Positions 1 through 6,107 of a stretch of DNA of 9,922 bases are shown here, in pieces. The DNA is from Desulfurococcales archaeon (lineage in GTDB: Archaea; Thermoproteota; Thermoprotei_A; Sulfolobales; WAQK01), in the NCBI GenBank assembly GCA_027016915.1, contig JALURJ010000224.1:1-9922 (forward strand), written 5' to 3'. A model generated the notes under the pieces. The model saw nothing but the letters and a program-made list of their open reading frames with translations, was not told where the DNA came from and searched no databases. The position numbers and the translations under genes are program-made. Each line of letters opens with the position of its first letter. Positions within the stretch are counted from its first letter, which is position 1.

Positions 1-92
1 GCCACATTGTAGGCGTGTCTTCCGCAACGCCTGCACCGAATATGGGTACGGCTCCTCCCATGTTTGCCGAAGGATGTTGTGCCTTTAACCAT
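1..92 (-). CDS. rpl37e: 50S ribosomal protein L37e (N-terminal 30 residues, cut by window edge)
   Basis: Translating the minus strand from the ATG at 92-90 gives a protein beginning MVKGTTSFGKHGRSRTHIR, followed by CRRCG (Cys20, Cys23) and HAYN. This is the characteristic N-terminus of ribosomal protein L37e, a small zinc-ribbon protein of the large subunit. The second pair of zinc-binding cysteines would lie outside the window. The ATG is fixed by a strong Shine-Dalgarno sequence, GAGGTGA, six bases upstream. The gene starts 20 bases after the stop of the Sm-like gene and reads the same way, so the two probably share a transcript; an lsm-rpl37e pair is a well-known arrangement in archaea. 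Only the missing 3' part limits certainty. Confidence 0.93.
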   Translation of the reverse strand, partial: MVKGTTSFGKHGRSRTHIRCRRCGRHAYNV

Positions 93-98
93 CCAGGT

Positions 99-105
99 TC
101 ACCTC
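99..105 (-). promoter_or_regulatory. Ribosome binding site of rpl37e
   Basis: GAGGTGA on the minus strand lies six bases before the L37e ATG. It is a near-complete match to the anti-Shine-Dalgarno complement GGAGGTGA. It decides the start of this gene and shows that internal operon genes here use Shine-Dalgarno initiation, while several first genes look leaderless. Confidence 0.75.
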
Positions 106-112
106 TATGTCC

Positions 113-346
113 TCAGCTTGGGACAAGGGCGGGTGAAACCAATATAACGTTGTCCCCTCTAACCACGATGGTTCCCAGTTTCCGGGTGGTCCCGTCGCTC
201 CTTATCTCCTCAGCATCCTCAAGTATTAGGTTTAGATGCTGATCGTAGTTCTTCAGCTTGCCCCGTAGCTCCTTACCGCCCTTTATCTTGACCAGAACAA
301 CAGTCCCCAAAGCCTCGCCCAGCACCCTGTGCGTAGTCTCAGCCAT
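113..346 (-). CDS. Sm-like archaeal protein (Lsm, SmAP)
   Basis: This 77-residue protein is a single Sm fold, the usual size for archaeal Lsm proteins, which form heptameric rings that bind U-rich RNA. The Sm1 motif covers roughly residues 17-47 and contains LKNYDQHLNLIL, with Asp35, His37 and Asn39 at the usual RNA-contact positions. The Sm2 motif is VVRGDNVILVSP (61-72), including the signature Arg63-Gly64-Asp65. The ATG at 346-344 follows a GGAGGT element at 361-356 with a 9-base spacer. The stop lies 20 bases before rpl37e, so the gene probably heads an lsm-rpl37e operon. A TATA element near 388-393 would place the transcript start about 18 bases before the ATG. Identification is secure; the bound RNAs cannot be read from sequence. 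Confidence 0.96.
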   Translation of the reverse strand: MAETTHRVLGEALGTVVLVKIKGGKELRGKLKNYDQHLNLILEDAEEIRSDGTTRKLGTIVVRGDNVILVSPALVPS

Positions 347-387
347 TTTCCCACAGACCTCCGCGCTTATTCCTCCGGCAAGGATTG

Positions 388-393
388 TATATA
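388..393 (-). promoter_or_regulatory. Putative TATA box of lsm-rpl37e
   Basis: TATATA within a short AT-rich patch of an otherwise GC-rich region. Its centre is about 44 bases from the lsm ATG. A usual TATA-to-start distance of about 26 bases puts transcription start near 364, giving a short leader that contains the GGAGGT ribosome binding site. The element is symmetric, so direction is inferred from gene context. Confidence 0.5.
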
Positions 394-397
394 GGAG

Positions 398-405
398 TTA
401 TATAA
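398..405 (+). promoter_or_regulatory. Putative TATA box of the PUA-domain gene (leaderless)
   Basis: TTATATAA is centred 26-27 bases before the GTG at 428. That is the spacing expected if transcription begins at or next to the start codon, so the gene is probably translated from a leaderless mRNA. No convincing Shine-Dalgarno sequence precedes the GTG, which agrees. Confidence 0.55.
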
Positions 406-427
406 GAATTAGCTTGCGTGAGGCGGC

Positions 428-910
428 GTGAAGAGATACCATCTCTCCAAGAAGGAGTCCAGGAAGCTTAGAGCGATGCTCATCGAGCTTTTCGGCGAGA
501 TCCAGGCCAAGGCTTACGAAGTCGTAGAGGATCGCGAACTAGTAGTATACCTAGCCGACAGGGAGCCCATAGTGTACCGGGACAGGGAGGGCAGGCTTTT
601 ACCTCTACTATACTACCTCGTCCGCTACAGGGACCTTGTGGGGAGGTTGCCAAGCGTGGTGGTCGACGAAGGGGCCGTGGGCCCGGTGTCCAGGGGCGCG
701 GATGTCATGGCTCCCGGGGTAGTCGATGTTAGAGGCGATTTCAACGAAGGTGACGTTGTCGTGGTGGTAGACGAGAGGCATGGGATGCCCATAGCTGTCA
801 CCATAGCTCTAGTGTCGTCCAAGCAGCTGAGAGGCATGGAGAGGGGCAGGGTACTAAAGAATGTGCACCATGTGGGCGACAAGCTGTGGGATCTATGCAA
901 GAAACTCTAA
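428..910 (+). CDS. PUA-domain RNA-binding protein, MCT-1 (MCTS1)-like
   Basis: This is a 160-residue basic protein. The N-terminal part (about 1-72) resembles the pre-PUA domain of MCT-1 and eIF2D-type proteins. The C-terminal part (about 75-158) is a PUA domain: VVVDEGAVGPVSRGADVMAPG at 77-97, then a hydrophobic run 108-114, and NVHHVGDKLW at 145-154. These segments follow the human MCTS1 pattern as I remember it (VDKGA..LSGANIMCPG..IENIHYLNDGLW). In eukaryotes MCTS1 acts with DENR in re-initiation and recycling on 40S ribosomes. The archaeal role is not well defined, so a ribosome, tRNA or rRNA binding role is inference. The GTG start fits a TATA box 26-27 bases upstream. The stop overlaps that of the convergent FttA gene. 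Confidence 0.88.
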   Translation: MKRYHLSKKESRKLRAMLIELFGEIQAKAYEVVEDRELVVYLADREPIVYRDREGRLLPLLYYLVRYRDLVGRLPSVVVDEGAVGPVSRGADVMAPGVVDVRGDFNEGDVVVVVDERHGMPIAVTIALVSSKQLRGMERGRVLKNVHHVGDKLWDLCKKL

Positions 911-2856
911 ACCAGCCTCAGACTGTCGAGGATGGACGGCGTGTATATTTCAAGGTCGGGCGGGAGCCCCAGCCTCGTCTTAAGCCTCCTTATGGTGGAT
1001 GCCAGCGCGTCTATGCTGGAAGGCTCGCCGTGGTTCAATATTATCCGCCTCGGCTTGGGCCTCATGTTGGCCAGAAACCGGAGCAGCTGCCTCCTGTCGG
1101 AGTGGCCTGAGAACCCCTCTATGCTGTAAACCTCCATGTTGATTTTCAGGATCGATACCTTGCCCTCCATGAACATCTCTATCTCCCTAGCACCATCCTT
1201 GATCCTGCGGCCGAGGGTCCCCTGGACCTGGTAGCTGACGAAGATCAGGGTGTTCTTAGGGTCGTCTGCGAGTAGTTTGAGATACTCCACCGAAGGGCCT
1301 CCCGTGAGCATACCAGAGGTTGCGAGGATTATTGCTGGCTCGTTCGAATACACAAGCTCGAGCCTCTGGTCCCTGTCGTTAACCCTCTTCACGAACTCCT
1401 CCTCGAACGGGTTCTCACCCTTATAGATGGCGTCTCTAAGGTCCCGGGCGAGGAGCTCGGGGTGCGATGCGTGGATTGCGGTGACCTCACCGATCATGCC
1501 CTCCGTGTATATGTCGACCTCGGGCAACTTCTTGTTCTTAATGGCATCGATAAGCACCAGCATGACTTCCTGGCCGCGGCCCACAGCCATGACCGGTATC
1601 AGTACCTTGCCTCCCCGCTCCACGGTCTTCTTAACTATGTGTATCAGCTCCTCCTCAGCCTGGCTTCGAGGCGGCTGGTCGGTGGCTCCATAGGTGCTCT
1701 CCATTATCAGGGTCTCAACCCGTGGAAACATGTCGACGGCTTTGTCGAGGAGCCGGGTTCTGGCGTACTTGAAATCACTTGTATAAACTATGTTGTGAAG
1801 GCCCTCGCCGATATGGAGGTGGACCATGGCAGAGCCCAGGATGTGGCCGGCATTATAGAACGTGAGCCTTATGTCGGGTGTGATGTCGGTCACCTCGCCG
1901 TACTCTAAGGGTATCGTGTGGAGCCACATCTTCCTGACCTCGCGTTGCTCGTAGGGCTTGGTTCCCCCCTCCTTCTCCACAACCTCCAGGTAGTCCATCT
2001 CTACGAGAGTGGAGAGGTCCCTCGTAGCCTTAGTCATGTAGACTGGCCCCTCGTAGCCGTACTTGAACAGGTAGGGTACCAGGCCTGAATGGTCCAGGTG
2101 GGCATGGGACACTATAACCGCGTCCAGCTCCTCGAGTTTTAGCTCGTCGACGTCGAGTCGGGGAAAGGCGGTGCCTGGCACGGTTCCGCCAGGATTTATG
2201 CCTAGGTCTAGGAGCACCTTGCTGTGGGCGGTCTCTACGAGTATCGCTGAGCGGCCTACCTCCTTGAAAGCCCCGAGGGCAATGATCCGTACGTAGTTGT
2301 CCTTGAAGATCACGTCCCTGTAGATCCTCTCCCCGATCTTTCTAAGTATCTGGAGCCTGGTGCCGCTCTCGGCAAGAATGTGGCCCAATATCCTGTTAAG
2401 CATCTTTGACTCAACTATCGGCGCTCTTACCACCCTCACCCTCCACCCCGTCTGGACCATCAGCTGCCGCTGGAGCTGGCCGCCCTTACCTATAACGAGG
2501 CCGGGCTTGCCAGCCTTGATCACCATCTCTCCCAGATTGTCGTCGAACACTATTGCCTTGATCTCGGCTTCGGGCGAGACTGTTTCGCGGACTATGCGTT
2601 CAGCCTCCTGCTTCGGCTTCCTTATGGAAGGGTCTGTTCTCAGGACGACGCGCTTCCTTATGGTTTTTGCTATGTTCCTAATAACCTGTGGGTGGTTGAC
2701 GAAGAACGCTGGGTTCTTCGTATATATCGCTATTTCGGGGCCCTCGAACTCTATCCGTGTAACGCCCGACTCCGGCGGTATGTGTTTCAGGATGGTTTCA
2801 CGTATGAATGCTATGCCCGACGCGTGGTGCCTGCTCCTTCCATGGGTTCTCTGCAT
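907..2856 (-). CDS. fttA: Transcription termination factor FttA / aCPSF1, KH and beta-CASP RNase
   Basis: The frame opens at a GTG (2868-2866); I prefer the ATG at 2856-2854 (649 residues), because AGGAGTGG sits just ahead of it and a TATA-like GTATTA at 2906-2901 fits a short leader. Residues are numbered from the GTG. Residues 1-70 and 75-190 are KH domains, the second with GKGG (127-130). The metallo-beta-lactamase part carries HAHLDH (255-260), AGHILGSA (340-347) and the Asp of TSD (363-365). The beta-CASP part has EST (390-392), PVMAVGRGQE (425-434) and ATSGMLTGGP (516-525), then SGHSD (587-591) and LNHGE (611-615). All zinc and catalytic motifs are intact. The family cuts U-rich 3' ends of nascent RNA and terminates transcription in archaea. 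It lies downstream of psmB on the same strand, a recurrent archaeal pairing. Its stop shares bases with that of the opposing PUA gene. Confidence 0.96.
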   Translation of the reverse strand: MQRTHGRSRHHASGIAFIRETILKHIPPESGVTRIEFEGPEIAIYTKNPAFFVNHPQVIRNIAKTIRKRVVLRTDPSIRKPKQEAERIVRETVSPEAEIKAIVFDDNLGEMVIKAGKPGLVIGKGGQLQRQLMVQTGWRVRVVRAPIVESKMLNRILGHILAESGTRLQILRKIGERIYRDVIFKDNYVRIIALGAFKEVGRSAILVETAHSKVLLDLGINPGGTVPGTAFPRLDVDELKLEELDAVIVSHAHLDHSGLVPYLFKYGYEGPVYMTKATRDLSTLVEMDYLEVVEKEGGTKPYEQREVRKMWLHTIPLEYGEVTDITPDIRLTFYNAGHILGSAMVHLHIGEGLHNIVYTSDFKYARTRLLDKAVDMFPRVETLIMESTYGATDQPPRSQAEEELIHIVKKTVERGGKVLIPVMAVGRGQEVMLVLIDAIKNKKLPEVDIYTEGMIGEVTAIHASHPELLARDLRDAIYKGENPFEEEFVKRVNDRDQRLELVYSNEPAIILATSGMLTGGPSVEYLKLLADDPKNTLIFVSYQVQGTLGRRIKDGAREIEMFMEGKVSILKINMEVYSIEGFSGHSDRRQLLRFLANMRPKPRRIILNHGEPSSIDALASTIRRLKTRLGLPPDLEIYTPSILDSLRLV

Positions 2857-2900
2857 AATACTCGCCACTCCTGGGCTCTGTTTTTTGAGAGAGGTAACCT

Positions 2901-2906
2901 TAATAC
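2901..2906 (-). promoter_or_regulatory. Possible TATA-like element of fttA
   Basis: GTATTA on the minus strand, in the 95-base gap between psmB and fttA. A 26-base offset gives a transcript start near 2877, about 21 bases before the ATG at 2856 and upstream of the AGGAGTGG ribosome binding site. The match is weak; fttA could equally be carried on the psmB transcript. Confidence 0.3.
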
Positions 2907-2951
2907 GGGTTTAACAAGCTTCATGTTCCCCGAGTAAGCTCGGCGATATCC

Positions 2952-3626
2952 TTAGGCTGTGGACTTTAATATTTCTTCCCATAGGTAGGTCTTCTCCCTT
3001 ATGCCCTCCCTCGTCACCACGGCCACGTCTATCCCGTTACCTGTAGCTGTGTCTCTTTTTAGGGCTGAGGCAACCGCCCTTACGGCGAGCTTTTCGGCCT
3101 CCTCTATGTTCAGATCCTCGCTGTAGCCGTCCTCTACGACGCCGAGGGCTATAGGCGAGCCGGAGCCTGTAGCAATGTACTTCTCCTCGGTCATAGAGCC
3201 AAACCAGTCTAGGTTGAAGAGCCGTGGAGCGTCATCATAGCCGCCTACCAGCAGCTGGACTATGTAGGGGTAGAATCTCGAATTGGAGAACAGCACGTTG
3301 GCCAGCAACGTGGTCACAGACCTGACTTTCATGGGTTTCTTCTGGGAAAGCTTATAGTACATTATCTCTGTCCTAATCCAGTTCACCAGCATCTGGGCGT
3401 CGGCTACTAGGCCGGCAGTAGTGATGACTATCCTGTCATCCACCGGTATAATCTTCTTTACATGCTTGTGTGCCACATAGTAACCAGCTGTGGCCCGCTT
3501 ATCGGCGGCGAGCACAACGCCGTCTCTAACTAGGATACCCACCGTGGTGGTGCCGTGCTTAGCCACTCTCGCATAATCGCCTGGTAGCATGTCTAATCTC
3601 CTTCGCAGAAGCTGTGCCTGGCTCAT
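2952..3626 (-). CDS. psmB: 20S proteasome beta subunit (catalytic, N-terminal threonine precursor)
   Basis: The protein is made with a short propeptide ending ...VAKHG, then TTTVG, so autocleavage at Gly-Thr exposes the nucleophile Thr1. Counting from Thr1, Asp17 (LAADKRA) and Lys33 (HVKKI) fall exactly at the catalytic positions. TAGLVADAQ and the ATGSGSP segment are also typical. It should therefore be an active beta subunit of the archaeal 20S core, which degrades unfolded proteins with a regulatory ATPase. The frame remains open to a TTG at 3644 with ATGs at 3638 and 3626. I chose 3626 (224 residues, 25-residue propeptide) because TTTAATAA at 3654-3647 is centred about 24 bases before it, so the upstream codons should not be transcribed. 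ATG 3590 would leave a 13-residue propeptide and is a further option. The next gene downstream is fttA. Confidence 0.96.
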   Translation of the reverse strand: MSQAQLLRRRLDMLPGDYARVAKHGTTTVGILVRDGVVLAADKRATAGYYVAHKHVKKIIPVDDRIVITTAGLVADAQMLVNWIRTEIMYYKLSQKKPMKVRSVTTLLANVLFSNSRFYPYIVQLLVGGYDDAPRLFNLDWFGSMTEEKYIATGSGSPIALGVVEDGYSEDLNIEEAEKLAVRAVASALKRDTATGNGIDVAVVTREGIREKTYLWEEILKSTA

Positions 3627-3646
3627 GCAACACTGCATAGCCAACC

Positions 3647-3654
3647 TTATTAAA
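3647..3654. promoter_or_regulatory. Putative divergent TATA element, psmB / egsA
   Basis: The plus strand reads TTATTAAA and the minus strand TTTAATAA, so the element is AT-only in both directions. Toward psmB its centre is about 24 bases from the ATG at 3626 (leaderless). Toward egsA, a 26-base offset gives a start near 3677 and a leader of about 18 bases. It is the only clear TATA-like stretch in the 68-base gap, so it may serve both genes. Confidence 0.45.
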
Positions 3655-3694
3655 GCTTACCGGGTACACACCATAAGCAGATGGGCTGCTGGAA

Positions 3695-4750
3695 ATGCTA
3701 TCTGAGCATGTGATCAACCTGCCTAGGAAGGTGGTTGTAGGCATCGGGGTCATTGGCCGCGTACCCACGTATTTCAGGGAGCTTGGACTCCAGTCGCCAG
3801 TGCTTATAGTTACCGGGCCGAGGATATACAATGTTGTCGGCAAGCGTTTCGAGGAGATGCTGGTGGACGAGGGCTACGAGACTTCCGTTATAAGGATCGA
3901 GCGTTCCCACATCGATACTGCCCAGGAGATCCTGGAAGTTGCCCAGGAGCTTAAGGCATCAACCGTTGTTGGGCTGGGCGGAGGGAAGAGCATAGATGTC
4001 GCCAAGTATGTGGCTGCGAAGCTGGGGGTAAAGTTCGTCAGCGTGCCCACGGCAGCCTCCCACGACGGCATCGCCTCCCCATTCGCCTCCATAAAGGGCA
4101 CAGGGAAAGTCACCTCGATCAGAGCCGTGGAGCCGGTGCTCATCGTGGCCGACGTTGAAGTAATAGCTAAGGCTCCCCGCCGCCTCCTCGCGGCGGGCAC
4201 AGGCGACGTTATCGCCAAATTCACAGCAGTGCTTGACTGGAGGCTTGCCCATAGGCTGAGGGGCGAGTACTACGGCGAGTATGCCGCCTCGCTAGCCATA
4301 TTGTCAGCCAAGCACGCGATGCGCTACGCAGACATAATCGGGCGGGGCGACGTTGAGGGTGCCAGGATCCTCGTTGAAGCGCTGATAAGCAGCAGCGTGG
4401 CAATGTGCATTGCGGGATCAACAAGGCCTGCCAGCGGTTCCGAACACCTGTTCAGCCACGCGCTAGACATCGTCGCCGAGAAGCCTGCCCTCCACGGGGA
4501 ACAGGTGGGTATTGGCACAATAATGATGGCCTACCTCCACGGCAAGAACTGGAGGCTTATACGTAAGACTCTGAAACAGGTGGGTGCACCCACCACAGCT
4601 AAGGAGCTGGGCGTTGGCGAGCACCACATAGTGGAGGCGCTCACCATAGCCCATAAGATTAGGCCCGAGCGTTATACGATATTGGGCGACAAAGGGCTCA
4701 GCTGGAGGGCCGCAGAGAACCTGGCCAGAATAACGGGTGTTATAAGCTGA
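3695..4750 (+). CDS. egsA: sn-Glycerol-1-phosphate dehydrogenase (G1PDH)
   Basis: This enzyme reduces dihydroxyacetone phosphate to sn-glycerol-1-phosphate with NAD(P)H, the step that sets the stereochemistry of archaeal membrane lipids. The 351-residue length matches the family. The nucleotide-binding segment GLGGGKSIDVAK spans 93-104. SVPTAASHDGIASPFAS at 116-132 belongs to the active site. The predicted zinc ligands are Asp171 (GTGDVIAKF), His251 (GSEHLFSHALD) and His267 (HGEQVG), the arrangement of the iron-alcohol dehydrogenase and glycerol dehydrogenase superfamily. All key residues are present. The ATG at 3695 has only a weak GGA ahead of it, and GTG at 3710 is a less likely alternative. 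It diverges from psmB and is followed 63 bases later by the UPF0179 gene on the same strand. Confidence 0.96.
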   Translation: MLSEHVINLPRKVVVGIGVIGRVPTYFRELGLQSPVLIVTGPRIYNVVGKRFEEMLVDEGYETSVIRIERSHIDTAQEILEVAQELKASTVVGLGGGKSIDVAKYVAAKLGVKFVSVPTAASHDGIASPFASIKGTGKVTSIRAVEPVLIVADVEVIAKAPRRLLAAGTGDVIAKFTAVLDWRLAHRLRGEYYGEYAASLAILSAKHAMRYADIIGRGDVEGARILVEALISSSVAMCIAGSTRPASGSEHLFSHALDIVAEKPALHGEQVGIGTIMMAYLHGKNWRLIRKTLKQVGAPTTAKELGVGEHHIVEALTIAHKIRPERYTILGDKGLSWRAAENLARITGVIS

Positions 4751-4774
4751 ACACCCGCCTCTCACCCACCACCC

Positions 4775-4780
4775 TTAAAA
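4775..4780 (+). promoter_or_regulatory. Putative TATA box of the UPF0179 gene
   Basis: TTAAAA stands out in the 63-base gap after egsA. A 26-base offset predicts a start near 4803, ten bases before the ATG at 4814, so the mRNA would have a very short leader. This suggests independent transcription from egsA, although read-through cannot be excluded. Confidence 0.4.
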
Positions 4781-4813
4781 CGGTTTGACTGACATTGTAG
4801 GGCGGTACAAGCA

Positions 4814-5260
4814 ATGCCGGGCCAGTCAACAATAATTACGCTGCTACCGCCCTCCCTGGCAAGGAAGGGCGAACTCTTCGTAAACGAGGGTGAATCCCCG
4901 GAGTGCAGGAAATGCAGGCTCAGGAAGGTCTGCGTGGAGAATGCTAGGCCCGGCAGGGTGTACAGGGTGAGCAGGGTCAGGAAAATGACGCATGACTGCC
5001 CCATCTACGGGAAAGTGCACGTTGTTGAGGCGGAAGAGGCGGAGTTCGAAGTGGCTGTGGAGCCAAGACTGGTGGTCGTGGGTGCTATAATATCATACAA
5101 ACCCTACAGCTGCGGGTTCAAACTCTGCCCCAACAGGGTCGTGTGCTCTCCTGGCTACATAAAGGGGCCGATAAGGGTGAAGATACTGGAGGACAAGGGT
5201 TGGATCGAGTGTCAACAAAATGTTAGGCTTAGAAAGGTCTTGGTGAAAACCGTCGACTAG
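4814..5260 (+). CDS. UPF0179 family cysteine-rich protein, function unknown
   Basis: This 148-residue protein matches the archaeal UPF0179 family in length and in its cysteine-rich layout; no biochemical function is established that I know of. It has exactly eight cysteines: 31, 34, 40 and 62 in the first half, and 100, 105, 111 and 133 in the second. The last two gaps are identical in each half (C-x5-C-x21-C), and both halves read ..VC after the x5 gap and contain a Pro-Gly or Gly-Pro pair within the x21 stretch. This suggests an internal duplication with one four-cysteine metal or Fe-S site per half, which is inference. There are no signal peptide or membrane segments, so it is probably cytosolic. 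The stop TAG lies inside the CTAG that also ends the convergent FKBP gene. Confidence 0.85.
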   Translation: MPGQSTIITLLPPSLARKGELFVNEGESPECRKCRLRKVCVENARPGRVYRVSRVRKMTHDCPIYGKVHVVEAEEAEFEVAVEPRLVVVGAIISYKPYSCGFKLCPNRVVCSPGYIKGPIRVKILEDKGWIECQQNVRLRKVLVKTVD

Positions 5261-6057
5261 GCGGACTTTCCGCTCTTCCTAGACCTCTTAGCCTTCCTCG
5301 CAGCCTTCTTCCTGGCCCTCGGCTTTGCGGCTTTCTTGACCTCCCGCTCCTCCGGCTCCTTAGGGCTAGGGTTCACATGCTTCTCCAGGAACACCACTTC
5401 ACGTGTCTCCGGCATGTACTTGAAGATCTCCAGGGCCACCGCCTTCTTAGCATACTGCACGTCCTCTAGTAGGAGGGCCTCGTCGGGAACCTGTATGGAT
5501 ACAGTGCGGTGTTCGCCATCTATGGTGACAGCGAATTTTCCGGGCTCCACGCTGCGGATCCTGCGGTGGAGCAGGTACTGTATCTTCTCCACAGGGTCCT
5601 CGATCCTCCTGACAACCTTCACCTTGTATATCAGGGTTTTTCCGGCCAGCGGGTGGTTGAAGTCCACAACAACTCTGCCCCCGCTCACACTCTTGATTAT
5701 CGCTGGCACGCCGTTGATCTCAACGATCTTGCCGGGCCTGGGATCTATGCCGGCCTTCCTGAACTCCCTAAGCGGCATTATTTTGACCTTGCCAGGGTCT
5801 CTACGTCCATAGGCTTTTTCGGGCGGGATTTCCAGCTCCCTCTCCTCGCCCTCCTCGAAGCCGTAGAGGGCTTCTTCCAGCCCTCTTATCACCCTGTGCT
5901 CGCCAAGTATTACTAGGAGGGGTTCGTAGGTCTCCCCCTCGCTGTAGATCTTGGCCTCCTCGGCAACTTCGCGGCTCGTGGTCTCGATGATCTCGCCGGT
6001 CTCCTTCACCCTCGCCGTATATTCTAGTAGCAGGAAGTCGTTCTCTTTGAAGCCCAT
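5257..6057 (-). CDS. Long-type archaeal FKBP peptidyl-prolyl cis-trans isomerase with basic C-terminal tail
   Basis: This is a folding helper that isomerises proline bonds and acts as a chaperone. The start is ATG at 6057 (266 residues): the frame reaches a TTG at 6069, but GFKENDFLLLEYTARVKETGE is the usual family N-terminus. FKBP halves flank an inserted flap domain: GEHRVIRGLEEALYGFEEGE with IPPEKAYGRR comes before it, and VVVDFNHPLAGKTLIYKV closes the fold. A second domain of about 80 residues (about 150-230) marks the long FKBP26-like type. The last 26 residues hold 14 Lys or Arg with Ala, Ser and Gly, like a histone H1 tail, which suggests RNA or DNA binding. A TATA-like TATTTAAC lies at 6096-6089. 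Convergent with UPF0179. Confidence 0.93.
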   Translation of the reverse strand: MGFKENDFLLLEYTARVKETGEIIETTSREVAEEAKIYSEGETYEPLLVILGEHRVIRGLEEALYGFEEGEERELEIPPEKAYGRRDPGKVKIMPLREFRKAGIDPRPGKIVEINGVPAIIKSVSGGRVVVDFNHPLAGKTLIYKVKVVRRIEDPVEKIQYLLHRRIRSVEPGKFAVTIDGEHRTVSIQVPDEALLLEDVQYAKKAVALEIFKYMPETREVVFLEKHVNPSPKEPEEREVKKAAKPRARKKAARKAKRSRKSGKSA

Positions 6058-6088
6058 GATTACCGCCAACTCTCACCATGTATAACAG

Positions 6089-6096
6089 GTTAAATA
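6089..6096 (-). promoter_or_regulatory. Putative TATA box of the FKBP gene
   Basis: TATTTAAC on the minus strand, in the 50-base gap after the Nip7 gene. Its centre is about 35 bases from the ATG at 6057, so a start near 6067 and a leader of roughly ten bases are expected. It suggests that the FKBP gene has its own promoter rather than depending on the upstream NSUN-Nip7 pair. Confidence 0.45.
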
Positions 6097-6107
6097 GGGT
6101 TTCCTAG

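Noticed and set aside
1462..1908. Open frame on the plus strand opposite fttA
   Set aside because: It lies wholly antisense to an intact, motif-complete gene, shows no recognisable domain, and is expected in GC-rich DNA.
2880..2886. T-tract (TTTTTT) on the plus strand as a terminator
   Set aside because: No plus-strand gene ends there, and on the minus strand, which is transcribed, the tract reads as A.
3627..3644. TTG 3644 and ATG 3638 as starts for psmB
   Set aside because: They lie only about 6-13 bases from the centre of the likely TATA box, so they would probably not be on the mRNA. ATG 3626 has the right distance.
5509..5916. Plus-strand open frame opposite the FKBP gene
   Set aside because: It is a shadow of the conserved FKBP reading frame, with no ribosome binding site and no domain.
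6058..6069. TTG start for FKBP four residues upstream of the ATG
   Set aside because: The family N-terminus aligns with the ATG at 6057, and the TTG has a ribosome binding site only three bases away, too close to work well. It is not excluded if the mRNA is leaderless.
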